Shown: positions 1 through 14,100 of the stretch, piece after piece | How the letters are laid out: each line of letters begins with the position of its first letter | Numbering within the stretch: position 1 is the stretch's first letter | Assembly (NCBI RefSeq): GCF_964340395.1 | Contig: NC_135550.1 | Location: 29,125,176 to 29,189,175 of the forward strand | DNA from: Glandiceps talaboti | Taxonomy: Eukaryota > Hemichordata > Enteropneusta > Spengelidae | Length of the DNA stretch: 64,000 nt | Direction of reading: 5' to 3' | Position numbers and translations under genes: made by a program | Notes under the pieces: model-generated | What the model was told of the DNA's origin: nothing | What the model saw: only the letters and a program-made list of their open reading frames with translations | The model's database searches: none

Positions 1-231
1 AATTAAGGACCCATTCAAAACACATTTTAATTATTTGGGTAGTCCTTGCCTTTGTTATGTCAACAGAAAATTTACATGTATCTCTATTTTTTTTGCAGGT
101 ATGAAATGATGGATTGAAACTGTATTTATAATTAGAGGTGATGTGATGGCAATTGGCACTGTTGTGAGTCATTGAAGGGTGAATCTATGCATCAAGACAG
201 CAGCTGTTTTTGACACTAGATAGAACTGAGA

Positions 232-2167
232 ATGGCAGAACCAGAAGAAAGCAAGGAAGGTGAAGATTTTACTCCTTTGAGTTATTGGAAAAGTGATTTA
301 CCAGCTCTCAGTCCTGATGATATCGAGACTATTGTCATTAGTGAAGAGACAAGTACAGCTGATGACACACTGCATGGAATCAAGAGATCTGAGGAGGATT
401 TGTACTGGCAGCTGAGGGCAAACAGAAATGATAGTAGTTTGGAAGACAATTCGCCAGACTCTCACAAGTCATTTACAGATGATGAACACTCATTGAAAAA
501 AGATGTACTGAATAAAAATAATGAAACTAGAAATTTACAAGCTGATCTTGGGCACAAAGAACATGATGGAGGAATGAATGAAATGCAGGTGGAAAATCAG
601 AATGAAGGAGAACGGAAAATGGAATGTGAAGGAAATTTGGAAAGTGTAAAAAAGATTAGAGAATATGAAACAAGGGAGTTAACAAGACAACGTCATGTAG
701 AGTGTTCAAGTACAACACAGACACCCGATTCTACCGGTAGCATAACAGATAAATATCAACAAAGTTTGAATGAATTTTACCAAACTCATGAAGAAATGAT
801 ACTATTAGGTGATGATGGTTTACCAGAACATGAGAATAATGAAGTAAATAGTTCAGAAAAAGGAGAAACCCGTGTAGAAGAGTGTAAAGATGTTGAACAC
901 AATGAGGCTGAGACAGGAAGAGAACGACTGAAGGATATAGCAGAGCAAACAGATTTGTGTGATGACAGGGTTCAGAAACGGAACATAGATTCTGTGTCAG
1001 AGAAGAGAACTGAGAATGTAGATATGATGCAAGGAGGCAATAATAAAGTAAGCAGGCCAGACAAGCTAGATCTACATACACACAGCATAACATCAATACC
1101 TGAATGTGATGCAGCAGCAAAATCAAATGAGGCAGAACTAGGTCATCTCAGTGATAGTATTCAGTACAAGATGAAATACAAAGCAATAAAAACAGAATAT
1201 CCCATAACTACAACTAGACACTTGGTGTCACCGACAACAGCTCCAGGATTTACCTTAGGATCACCTTTACTTGAACCAGGTTTAAAACGCAAGAAATTTG
1301 ACTCTGACAGTGCAATGACCTCAGCTCAGCTACCTACCCTACCTACAAAAACAGTGGAAAGTCTCAGCCAGAGAAGCCAATCAGACAGTGGTCCTCAGAA
1401 AACAAGAGTTGTGTTCAAGTCAGGCGGTGGTGGTGCAAGACTCAGGCGGAGAATGTCTCTGCAACAGATTCTCCAAGAAAATAATATGACAAACAATGTA
1501 AAGAGTAAAGTATGCCAGTTTAGTCATTCCTTGGATACAAGTGTCTTCTCGCCTACTGAGAGAACTTCACCAACAGAAACCTTCAAGTTTGGTAGGGAAG
1601 GGGAACAACCTCTTTTCACTATTGGAACATCACCAACTGATCATGAGAAAAAGCTTTTTGAACAGTCATCATCAGAACTTGAGGATAGTGTGTTTACCAC
1701 AAGTCCTGATAATGAAGAATCATCCAACACATTCACTACAGAAAATGTGCCCAGTAGAACAACTTCTCCGTCACACTCACCCAACAAAATGTATGATATA
1801 TCACCCCCCTCAGATAGGATAGGTGTACTTCCAAATTCTGAATCTCAACACTCGCCTTTTACTCTCATACATTCTCGGCCACAATCACTTCAGCCACTCT
1901 CAAACCAATACGACAGAGGGAGAGATCACAGTGCAGTCAGCAGACTCACAAAGACAAAATCAGTAGATCAAACACAGTTACCACCACGAACTGCAGCTAC
2001 GAGGCCTATGCTAGGCAGTAGAGATAGTAGACCCAGCTCAGGTTCATGGAAGAATCAATTCAAAAGCTGGCTGTTTGGTTCTAAGTCAATGGACATACCC
2101 CAAGAACTAAAAACTCCTGATAAGGTTGATGTCAAGATAAGTTTCAAAGACAAAGAGAAATTTGAAG
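232..2167 (+). CDS. FMN: FMN coding exon 1 (N-terminal region)
   Basis: The exon probably begins at 99, after a pyrimidine tract and cag, giving 133 nt of 5' UTR. It encodes residues 1-645: acidic, low complexity, no signal peptide or membrane segment, with a basic RRRMS patch near residue 405. It ends at AAG|gtaaga in phase 1, inside the DEP-like stretch. The open frame runs on past the donor to 2244 and is intronic there. Confidence 0.85.
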
Positions 2168-5100
2168 GTAAGATAATACTGTCTCCTTTGTGGGATTTGA
2201 TGAAATACACTAACAATTTGATGATGAGTAAGTGGGAGTTGTGATTGAATCTAGTAGAAATGTGAAATAGGTTTATAAAAGTACAATTTGTGTACATGGA
2301 AGCTATGGTCTTGTAGGACATGGAACAGCTAGCTAAAAAGTTCACATACATTACAAAACATTCCAGCTACCTAACAGCTTCGAATGAACAGACCTTTCTT
2401 TTGTCTTGTCTTTATTAGAAATGAAGGAAGACTTCATGCACATAAATCAAAATCCAAGACTGTTTTCAGATTAATAGCTTTATAGAACCTGTCTATAAAC
2501 AGAACCAGTGACTCAACTACACACATTCACTAAATGGATGTGCTGAAATCACCCTTATCTGTAAACAGACTAATCTCTGTATAACTTAGTCGTGTTGTTC
2601 AGTGGGGAGGTAATTGGGATCTAAGTCTGATAATTAGTCTCATAAAGGAATACACAATTAACATGTGTTTCTTTGGCAAGGGAGTTTACTTGTTAATTAC
2701 ATGCGGTCATTACTTGCTGTATACACATGTGTAATCGTATTAATTGAGTTTAATTTACACATTTGTTGTGTTCACTATTGGTAATATTTAATAGTGAAAT
2801 ATCAATATGCAGAAGCAAAATTATACAATTTAATGTCATGTTAGGCTCTAATTGTTGGGTTGTTTTTGTTTGGTTTACAAAGAAGGCAAACTGTGGAGGC
2901 AGATGTGTGAAACTCAAAGAAATGTATTATGCCGACTCCTAGTTCAGTTCAGTTCTAAATCCTCAGATTTCAATGAATTTTGTACAAGGGGAAAGAAGTA
3001 ATATTGAAGTTTGAACTCCTATTATGTATTTGTAGACTGTCAGTAGAGTAATCATATATTATAATATTTAGTTTTTTTAATTTAATCAGAATCAAACCTT
3101 AAACAGATATTCCAAGAGAAAACATTCACTTTGTAATGGATGACAATGCCAAATATGTATTATGAAATGAAAACCTTACTTTGAAATTTGATACCAAAAT
3201 ATTATAATTATTTTGAAATGTCACTTCATAGACTAAGGGTTGTCGACAGCTGGCTGACTCCATGATTATGTGTAACATAGACAGTGTACTCCTTGTTATC
3301 ATTTGATATGTTAATGAAGTATCAGGAAGTCTTCATTAGAGTAAATTAGACTAAAACATTTTCAAATGATTGGAGAAACATTATGATAATACAATAATAC
3401 AGGTGTGAGACAGCCTGATACATGTACAGGTTTGAATGAGAACCATTTCAAAAAAGGACCTGACACTTGAAATGCAACAGTTTTGATTCCCCTGAAGGCA
3501 TATTTTAAAACCATGGCAACACTTCAACGATTATGATTCATAGGAGAGATTGTCACCATAGTAACAATGAATTATGAGTATGTAGCTTGTTTTGATACAG
3601 AACACATTTTTCCTCATTTATGTATCCCTAGTGTACTTCTCAGTAATATTTGTCACTTCAAAGTATGTCAACCTAAGTGACAGTTGATATATTGAATATG
3701 GTTTGTGATTGTATGAAGCTTTCTCATTGACACAAATAGATAGAGCTAAAGACCTACAATTGTCTCATGTTGAAGTATACCAAAACTATCAGTATTGGCA
3801 AACTGAAAATTGAATAAATGTACTTTCTGTCATAGTAAGAAAGAAAATGAGGCTTTATCAAAGTTGTCACACTTCATTTCATGTCATATTTCTCTCTTAT
3901 CTATGTTTCTCTCTCCAGGAAAGATGTTAGTGGACTGGCTGTGTTCACAGTCAGACATTGGTGATGCACAAACCATGAGATCAACAGCTCTGATATTTTG
4001 TAATAATTTAGTTGACATAGGTGTACTTAAACCAATGGAAGACCAACAAGACCATGTCCAGAGGTTCATGGTGAGTCAGATCATTATCCAGGAGGGGGGA
4101 GGGGGTGGGGGGTGGGTTTCTGGTCAGACAAGGTTTGCAGGCAGCATGAAAAAGGTTGTATGGATGAAAATATCATCATTGGAAATTTATGTTAAGCATT
4201 TCTTGAAAGTTTCTAAAAATGCATTTGCCTATTTAATATTGAACGCTAGCACATTTGTGAAATTGAGATATACCTAAGATTATGGCGTTCATCATAAAAC
4301 AGAAACAGAAACACTGTAAGGTAGTAACACACACATCACATTGCCTTTGTGTTACTTCATAGCAGAGTATATTAGTTGAGGTTATCAGATGACTTCAACA
4401 ACCATGTTATAACCATTAATCAGACTGTCATAATAATAAACACAGCAATGTGCATTCATAATGGTTATCCAATTTCATAATTCATAGATTGATGCTATGT
4501 ACTGTTGGTCACACAAAGAACACCATGCATCCACTAGTCAGGCAGCTCAAGTAGCCTCGCCAGGCCGACTGGCTCAAGTCTGGCCACCTCAACAACCCAC
4601 ACAAACAGCAGATGCTGGATTGAAGTACACAGAAGCTGGTATGTTATTTATGACAAAAACTGTTTTGGTATATATTTATTTTATACTTCACCTTATGAGG
4701 TCCTGAAAGCTGTCATAAAATGAATCAATTTTGAGAAAAATATGGAAATTTGCAGGTGTTAGGCACAGGTGTCTTTTTCTCAGTGTGAAAGTACGAAGTC
4801 AAAGTAATGAAAATTTTGATACGGTGTTATTAACCACAGCGGCACATCTCTTACAGTATACACTGTGAGATATATGCTACTTAACATTTAGATGGTGATT
4901 GGGAAAAACAGTCATTGCTTTTTCAAAATTAGGTATTTTTTTCTGAAAATTTCCAAACATAGGTCAGATGTAGGAAATGACAAAGGCATACAGTTTGGAA
5001 TAGGTTCTCTAAGCAGGAAAGAAATGAGACTGATGATATAATTTGAATAAATAGTAATGAATATGTAGTACTTTTTATACAGAAACATAATTATTTCTGA

Positions 5101-8100
5101 GAGGATACAGTCTGGCTTGTAACGAACTAAAATACAGTGTGTAACTTACATAGTCTGACTGGAAATCATTTTTCAGATTATACCTTTCCAAAGTTATCAT
5201 TTGCAGCCCACATAAGCAGTTAAATTATATTTATGATTTGTTACTTATAATAATTCAAAAAGTGCAGTCAAAAGTTTGTTGGAACTGAAAATAACCAGTA
5301 ATTTGAATCTGTAGTTTGTAATTTCAAATGTCCCAGTACAAGACTTTCAAAGAAATAGGCTTTTTATTTACAACTATAATTGTCAACTTAGAGCCTCAGT
5401 TTAGGGCGGCCATAGTTATATCTATGTTTCTCATGACCCAACCGATTCTAGGCTATATTTCTTTGGTCTAGTGAAGCAATTTTTAAAAATTGACGTCCTC
5501 TATGACAGGATTAGAAGAAAAAAATCACAAGGTCACTGATGGTATTGAAGATGGTGACCCCAGAAACTCTAAGTGAAATTGCTGAAATTCAGGACCTTTA
5601 ATAATAAAACAAATGATTCCTAGTTTCCTTCTGACTATTGCCACAAATGTCATCTTTTGTTTATCTATGTGTAATGAGAAGGATTGAGTGTACATGTAAT
5701 ACTCATTGGCTCATCAGCACCACATGTGTATGTGTTGTACACGGCAAGCCAACACTTTCAGACATGTTATGTGTTCTACACGGCAAGGCAGCACTTTCAT
5801 ACATTTTACACTACGACATGTATATGTTTTGTACACGGCAAGCCTACACTTTCATACATCCTACACTTGGTGAAGGTATAATAACTTCAATAACTTGCTA
5901 CAAAAGATTCACTCTATACCCAATCAGGGGCTACTTGTTGACTCTTCTTCTTTCCCTTTCTCCTGCATAAATAATTTCCTGTCCTCAATTTTCGAACAGT
6001 AGTTTTAAGGAAAGGTAAGGTGTACTCTGGTAGTAGGTGTTTTTAAATTTATGGAAATTCATGCATGAATTGCAGTTTATTTGATCAGATCTGCATGGTT
6101 CATTCACACTCATGCTTTTATATTTTCCAGCACTTTCTCATCATCATAAAAATGTACTGGTTTTTCACTAAATCATTTGTGACATGTAAATTTTGTCAGA
6201 CATCAATTATTTTCATATTTCATACCATTCTTGCATCATCAAATGTTATATATATAAAAATATCCATTTTCAGCTTTCAAAATCAGTGACATTTCATTTC
6301 ATTATATATAATTGTGTAAAGAATTAAATTTGATTTATTGCATGATCTCAATCATGACTACATTATGAAATATTTACATGAAATAAAACATACAAGTTTT
6401 GATAGATGTCAGAAAAAGTCTTGATGTATAAGATATAGGAACAGTTTTGTTACTTCTTTGATTATGTGTTTTCTCTTTGTTCCAAATATTGTTTGAAACT
6501 AAAACTCGCTTGTTTGATATTACGGAGTCAATTTGAGTTTGACTTTCCCAAATAGTTCTGGCAAATTGAACAATTTTGATATTTGCCCACCATGACCTAA
6601 TAATGTGATATGATCAGAAGATTACATTTTAAACAGCTGAAATATTGAACATAACTTGAAGTTCATGTACAAACTGAACACTAACGATTAATAAGTTGTT
6701 CTTTTTCCCTGTAACTTAAATTTGTGTATTTGTTATATATTTGAACAGAACACCAGCAAGCTGTGATGGGATTGAAGAGACAACATAAAGATGAATTAGA
6801 TAAATTACAGGTAAATTATTCAGGTTGTGTTGTATTGTTAGTATTTGTGGGAAATGAAACATACAGGACAATGAGTTGAAGAAATATTCAACTACAAGCA
6901 CTATGCAATAATATGAACAAGATAAAGACTTGTATCTTCCTTAAGTATACATAGGCACTTTCTAAGAGATGGACAGAAAAAGAGATAGAATAGAAAATGG
7001 TAATTTTCTCTTGTTAGAAACGCTGAATTCCATCCCCACACCCCACCCTATGAAAGGAATCTGTAGGTTGTTATTTTGTACATCATGGTGCAGTCAACCC
7101 AGCTGTATGATTGATAACGTGGTATGACAAGGACTTTAATCCCATGTGTCTGAATGGCTGCAGCTGAAGTATGCTGTGCAGGGGGTTAATTGAAAGTTTC
7201 AAAGACCTGTTGTGCCATTATTGGTCTATACCAGTGGTAATAATTGTGATGTACTTTGCCAACTGTGTTGGAAGTGATATTGTCAGAAGTCTTTAGCCAT
7301 CACCCTGACATGGAAGCCCTTGTGTAATACTGTTTTTGCTGTTTAAATATAAAAAAGAGTAATTGTAATACATTGGCTTTTTGTGGAGAATAGAGGCAAG
7401 TGGATACTTGATATTGTATATGTTTCATCTGTAGGAGCAGTATGAATTGAGTCTGTTCCAACTGAGGGGTGAATATGCTGTCAGAACAGTGCAGCTAGAA
7501 GATGAAGTTAAACATCTAAAGAAAGATCTGGCTAAGTTTAAGAAGATTGCAAATGACTTAGAACAAAGAGACAAGAGGATCATGGTTGATAAAGATGTAC
7601 AGACAGATAAGATTGAAATCAAGATCAAAGTCAAACCAATATCACAACCAGATGATGAAAATAAGACAGAATCTCCAAGGACTGGTCCTAAACCACCTAT
7701 TAGCCTACCAACAGGTGACGATTCATCACCCAGCGCAACAGACATTCCTTCACCAACAGCTCTTCTACAACATACAGTTCCCCCACCCCCACCACCACCT
7801 CCACCCCCTCCTTTTTCTGGAAGCATGCCCCCACCACCTCCTCCACTTAGTGGAATACCTACACCACCTCCCCTTCCAGGAGGCATACCTGCACCTCCTC
7901 CTCTGCCTGGGGGAATACCTCTTCCACCTCCTCCTCCTGGAGGAATACCCCCACCACCACCACCACCTCCTCCAATGAGTGGAGTACCTCCCCCTCCACC
8001 AGGGGCACCTCCTCTTTTTGGAGCACCAGCTGTTCCTGCAGGACCCAAAAGACAAGCAGTGGAACCCAAAGTAGTTATGAAGTCCTTGTACTGGAAAAGG

Positions 8101-11100
8101 ATACAAGTGTATGAAATGGACAAAATGTGTTCCAGACAGCGGTGAGTGGCAACAGTCCAATTTGTTGTTGATTCTCCATTTGTCAACTGTTAGTAACAGT
8201 TGTACCGAAGCAAAATGAAAATGAATTCCTTATTTTGTTTCTGTCTTAGCTGAAATTTTCAGTTTGATATCTATGCCATTGTTTTTGGAAGCTAAGTTAT
8301 AAACTAATTTCATTTATGAGTAGTGACATTTTAACCAATCTACACAACATAATTTGATAAGCTACAAGCTATAAGCTACTTTGTAGTAGTCTCTTACTAT
8401 CACTTATGAATTTTCAAGATGGCTGCCAATATGGCCACCAAATGATCACATATCTGCTGACAATTGGGTTACAAAAATTCAGTTTAGACAACTCGTGTCT
8501 CTCTTGCATTCCATTATTCATAATTTTAAGATGGGTGCTTATGCAGCTTTCAATGTAGCTGTTACTACACTCTGACACTGTACTGATATTGTCTGTGTAC
8601 ATATTTACAGACAATTCTGTATTTTGCTAATCTTTATAGTACTGCCCATAAGCCTACTTTGGCAAGTCATAAAAGTCAACTTAACAACTGTAGCTACATT
8701 TATCCCCTTTATAGGACCAGTCGTGATCTTGCTTTGTGGGACAACTTAGATGATGTTGATGTAGACTCACTGCAACTTGAAGAAATGTTCTGTAAGAAAG
8801 CAGCAACTAAAAAGAAACCTCTCTCAGATACAATGAAGAAATCCAAAACAAAGAGGGTAAAGGCATTTCTACTTTTAGGTGAAAATTTAGGCACCATCAT
8901 AGACTGAGGTGCTCCAAAGTTGTTTTCTGTTTTCAAAATTGAGTGTGGAAATACTTGTCATATCAAATTAATAATCAGGAAAAGTTAATAATAGAGCTAT
9001 TCCTTCAACCAACCAAATGATGGATAAGTTTGTGATCAAAGGACATACTGAGTAACAGAATTACTAAACATTGGTTTACAAATTTTATGCCACTTTGCAC
9101 ACATCCATTTTCTGTGTCATTCTAATGTCATTTATGTACTATTCTGTAAATGTTGTACATAAATTGTCACCTACATTTCAATAATGACTGCATGAGTATC
9201 CTGAAATTAAACTACATGTTTTCATTTTCTGTTGTAAAGGTAACCAAGTGCCTAGAAAATAAACGCTCACAGAGTGTCGGTATTCTGATATCTGGTCTTC
9301 GGATTGAAATGAACGATATACACAATGCGGTGTTGCGCTTGGACATGTCTGAAATTGACATTGAAAATCTCCAGTCCATTTACGATATAGTAAGTTTGAC
9401 TCTTTGATTGTCTTGTTTTATATTTAGTAATATAGTACTCTTACATATTATCTAGCATCTGAGAGAATGTTTATAATTTGTGGATAGTTTATTTGGTGTA
9501 TCTGTTTATGCTCTCATAAAGACATACAAGTTTGTATAAAGTGTCTGTGTAACTGTACATGATGTATAATGCTGTGATGATCTACGTACCTGTCTACTTC
9601 ATTTTCAAAATACTTTAAAATCATTTAAATTTCAACTTTCGCCAAAATGTAACAAGCGTAAAAAGAACAGTTGTGAGAACAATACTGAGTACAAGTAAGT
9701 TATTTAAAATGTAATCTTGTTAAAACTGGTTATCACAATGTACTTGAATTTGAATACTTGTCCATATGTCCAGTTACATCATGATTTCAGCCATGCTTGC
9801 CAAGTCGCTGCTTTTATTACACACAACATTTACAGTCTTGCTTCTTCTGTTTATGTTGGGCTCCATAGACTTAGTGAAGTATTAGTAATACACTGTCTTG
9901 TCTGTGTTGAGTTCATTGTGTGTACCAATTTGATTCTCATCTGAGTATGTTTGAATGTCTGCTCCAGGATTATTTTGAGGAATATTGTTATCAGACTTCA
10001 CCACAGGTTGTGCATACTTAGAATTTAGTATGTGAGAAATCAGAGTTCACCTTCATATATTTGTCCTGCATTAATTTCCTGTGTCCATTACCACCCTCAT
10101 CTTTATCTACATTCTTTTGTATTATCTTGGCTTTATTCTCATTAATCTCTCCATTTTTTTGTCAGTATTTACAGTTTGGTCTAGTTCTCTTTCTCTATGA
10201 TCTTCATCAGCAACATCTTTCTTTCCTTTTTAATATATTGATTGTGGGAAGTATTGATGTCTTGTCCTGGCTTAAGTTCAACATCTTTGGGCTTGTCATT
10301 CTGGTGGTTGGTAGCAGTGACAAGTTTTTGGCAACTCCTTGTCTTCAGTATATTTCTGTATTTCACTTTTTATCTCTCTCCCTCTGTATGTATGATTTGT
10401 CCAAGTTCATCTTCATCATTCTCATAATCAATTGTTGGCCCACGGCTAATTGAAACCTTGTAGTTGCCCCTAGTCTTTTAAAAAAATACCACTTTTTCCT
10501 ACTTCTTTTTGTTCTTGATCATCCATCTCAGTGTTAAGTCTCTTCTTCAGTTTCTGATTCTTGTCTGTTTCTATGTCATGTCCAATCTTGGGTTGAAGGC
10601 TGTCAGATTAACTATTAACCTTGCTATTCATAGGTGGTTTGTGATGGCTAGAGTAATAATTCTTTGACACTTCTCTGGTTTGATTATTTCTTTGTGTGTC
10701 AAAATCTATGTGGCTCATCTTTGTGTTCATTATCTCCATCATTAGTGGCTGTCATTGGTATGACATCTATTGAAGCCTGACTAATATCTCCATTGTTAAC
10801 GATCATTACAGTTTTGACCTCTTCATTATCAACCAGAATATCCTGACTACAGTCCATTGTATCCATGTTGATATTTTGGTTCTCATATCTGTCTACATCT
10901 GACTGTTGTATAACTAAAGCATTGCAAGTGACTTCTGCTGGTTGAATTTCAATGACATCATACTTCATACTACATGTAGAGTGTGTGTGCTTGGAATGGT
11001 TGTAATGAGGAGATGTCACATCCCGGTATCTGGACTTTATAGTGATGTCATTTTCACTTTCTCTGTGTTTCACTGGTTTAACGTTGTTGTTACCTCGTAC

Positions 11101-14100
11101 AGCTTCATCAGTCTCTTGGAGTTGTTGTTTCCTCCTCCTAAGTTAAAAGGTCAGAAGATAAAAATTTGAACTTTGCAAAAATCAATGAGATTACTTGAAA
11201 ACTTTTGTAAATTTCTCATTGTCAGAATTAACATGTATTAGCTCAGACCACTATAGTTCTCTATAGTGGTATGAGGTATTAGTAATCCTAACTCAGGTTC
11301 TTGTCAAGGAAATGGAAATAAAATTAACTTCAACTTCAAAAGAAGATATGAAACGAAAGACTGGCAACAAAAACATATTTTTTATGTTGCCGACTTTGCA
11401 TGATTGTGTGGGAGAAACTATTTTAGATCTAAAAAAATACAACTCTGCTGCTAAGATAGTAGACTATAAGATACGTCGTGACGTTTTGCCCTCACCGGCC
11501 TCCTCTCAGGTATTAGGGGTTGCCCGATGTTTGAGGGCGCCCCATCATGGCGTACCTTACAGACTACTAAGATAGAGGAACAAAAGATTCCTAGTAGATA
11601 ATGCCAAAAGAAGTACTAGTGATGTAGATAATAACCTACCTACAATAACAAATTACAATGACAGCAATAAAGATGAGAGCTGCTAATCCACCAAGTACAC
11701 ACCCAATGATCACATTCACATAAAAAGCTGTGAAAGAATTGTGAGATAAATTAGAGGAACTGTTAAATCATGTTAATAATGACAACTTAATAAAGTGACA
11801 TTAACCGTCATATTAATTTTAATGTATTCTTATCATATGCTGTCAACTAAAAGTAAATTTGGTTTAATAGTCAGAAAGACAGTCAAACCTTGCTAAGACG
11901 GCCATCTTGTGTCATAAACTGATTAAACTGTAATATGCCTGCCTAAATTTTGATGCTTGAATTGACATAATCTAGCTGTAGTGGATATAACAAATCAAAA
12001 CAAGAATGAATGTACTTTTGACCTGTTCACGTCTTTTTTCTTAAAAAATTGTTTTTTTCAAATTTAAATGAACATTTTGTCTTGTACAGACAACCATCTT
12101 CCTATTTTGAAGAAAACTTCAATCATAACTTCCGAGGTACTAGTACTTACAAGATGGTCCGTCATCTGGTAGATCTGTAAAGGGAAGTAAAACATACACT
12201 GGTTTTAATGAGTTGTGTAATCTTCCCTTTTCTACTGTTGACTCAGAATCAAGTGTTACTATAAATTGATTCTAATAAATATAACATTGATCTCTGACAG
12301 CCATTATGTGAAACTTTCATGACAGTTTGCTCTGACACATTGACTGTAATAGGGTGGACAGGTTTTATAGCAAACTGATCAATATGGTACCATAGTGCTC
12401 CAGAAACCAGTATCTATCAATTATGCTGTTCAGACTGTGTATACCTTGTATGTTTTGAACTAGAGTGATATCAGACAGTGTCTGCCTAGTTAGACATATT
12501 ACACTGAAATTATAACAGTCAAGTGACTTACTTGGTGTAATCTTTGGTGGTGGCTCCATAAATTGATGTTTGCATGTACATCTTAAGAAGTTTATGTTTG
12601 AAGTACTTTTACCAACAAAGCAAAGTCCCTCATCGTGTGTTGCCATGGCTACATCCACTATCAGTATTCAGACAATTTCAATGTTGTGACTTGACACTGA
12701 AAAAGAAGTAGTTAACAGAGATGTCATTGCATTTGTTATGATTTACTGCAATGCCATGTCTGCTAGTTTAGGTTTGATAACTGTATGCGTATTGATAGAG
12801 GTTATAATATTATGATGGAGATGTCCATAGCCTCTGAAATGTTGATGTGTATGAGATGTGAATAAGATTCACAAAGGTACAACTACAGATAAATATGTAA
12901 AAAAAAGAGAGAGAAAATGGTTACAGCACTACAGGTGGTGATACTAATACACAGTGAAATGATGAGTAGCAGAAGGCCATAACTCGATATCAATAAATAA
13001 AAATATACTTGTATTTTGAGGTAAATTATATGAAATGGAAATCTTGGCAATATTGGGGAAACACTGCTAAAAATAAATATGTTGAAATCCAAAGTTTTTA
13101 AATAGATTGTTGGTAATGTTGTTCATACGTTGAATATGGTGTGATATACCTTGTCGTATGTTTCTGACTTAATTGTCAAGATATACATATCTTTGTGATC
13201 TATGTGTCAACAATCCTACAACATTTTAGACATCAACATTTCAGTTTGCCTTTTCTAAAGTACTTCCCTGGTACATGTGATGCCAAGAAGTGAGTGGTCA
13301 AAGTAGCAAAAGCTGAGTGGTTGAAACACTTACCTGACTTACTGTCCACTGTTTTTGCGGAGATCAAAAGAACTCCGTAGCGAGAGCTTTGATGGGTACA
13401 GATTTGCTATCATCAAAATTTTACCACAGAAAGTACAGTATCACTGTTGACACATGTCACACTTCAGATTCTTGCTATAAATAAAAATTACGCCAGCAAA
13501 CTCAAGCAGATTTTAAACTTTTAGACCAGCACTATAATGTTAAAGATATAAACCTTCAATTAAAACACAGTCTTCTAGTATAAGCCCTGTTGAAGTCATA
13601 CAAGGGATACCTTGGACATTTTAGTATACACAAACTAAATTATATCATCAAAACATTATGCCACAATACTCGGTTTAAGTTCTACTGATAGTAAGTGAAT
13701 TAAATATGTCTCTTTAAGTACAATGCTACAGATACTTTGTAATAGGCAGTAAAAATTACCCCTAAAGCATATCAATTCAGCTTATGCACTTTTACTTTTA
13801 GTGCAAGTTCTTGTAACTTATTTTCATTGATTTTACGAAGAACAAAATGAAAATCAGACTGATTGTTTTTGTAACTTAATTACTGTATTATAAATACATT
13901 TCTATTACGTAGAGAAACTATATGATGACACGTTCTTCAAAAAGTCATTTCTCATTAACATACAATGGTGTGATGTGAATTTGTGACACGTCAAAAGTAT
14001 AAACTTTCACACATTCAGGTGATGACATTCACATTTAGTAGAACTAAAACTAAAACATACCTGCTCCTCTTCTACTTTCTACCAGGTACAAACATTGCCT

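Larger units (their letters stand above)
2168..9239 (+). other. FMN introns 1 to 6: no other gene seen
   Basis: Introns of 1751, 417, 2110, 624, 573 and 383 nt, AT-rich. Apart from a three-copy tandem repeat at about 5726-5862 and a short G-rich run at 4092-4113 I see no gene, RNA gene or recognisable transposon. Short open frames here (for example 6065-6289) show no features of real coding. Confidence 0.5.

Noticed and set aside
2168-2244. Formin ending at 2244 as a 670-aa protein
   Set aside because: A good donor at 2168 and phase-matched exon 2 give a continuous DEP-like domain and the full formin; the extra 26 residues are intron translation, though a truncated isoform cannot be excluded.
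7425-8186. Antisense Gly-rich open frame of 253 codons and other frames over the FH1 region
   Set aside because: It is the complement of proline codons in the FMN FH1 exon; the sense frame has domain homology and correct splice borders.
10061-10453. 130-codon hydrophobic plus frame
   Set aside because: Lies in the probable 3' UTR of the nested minus-strand gene; T-rich sequence gives Phe/Leu by chance.
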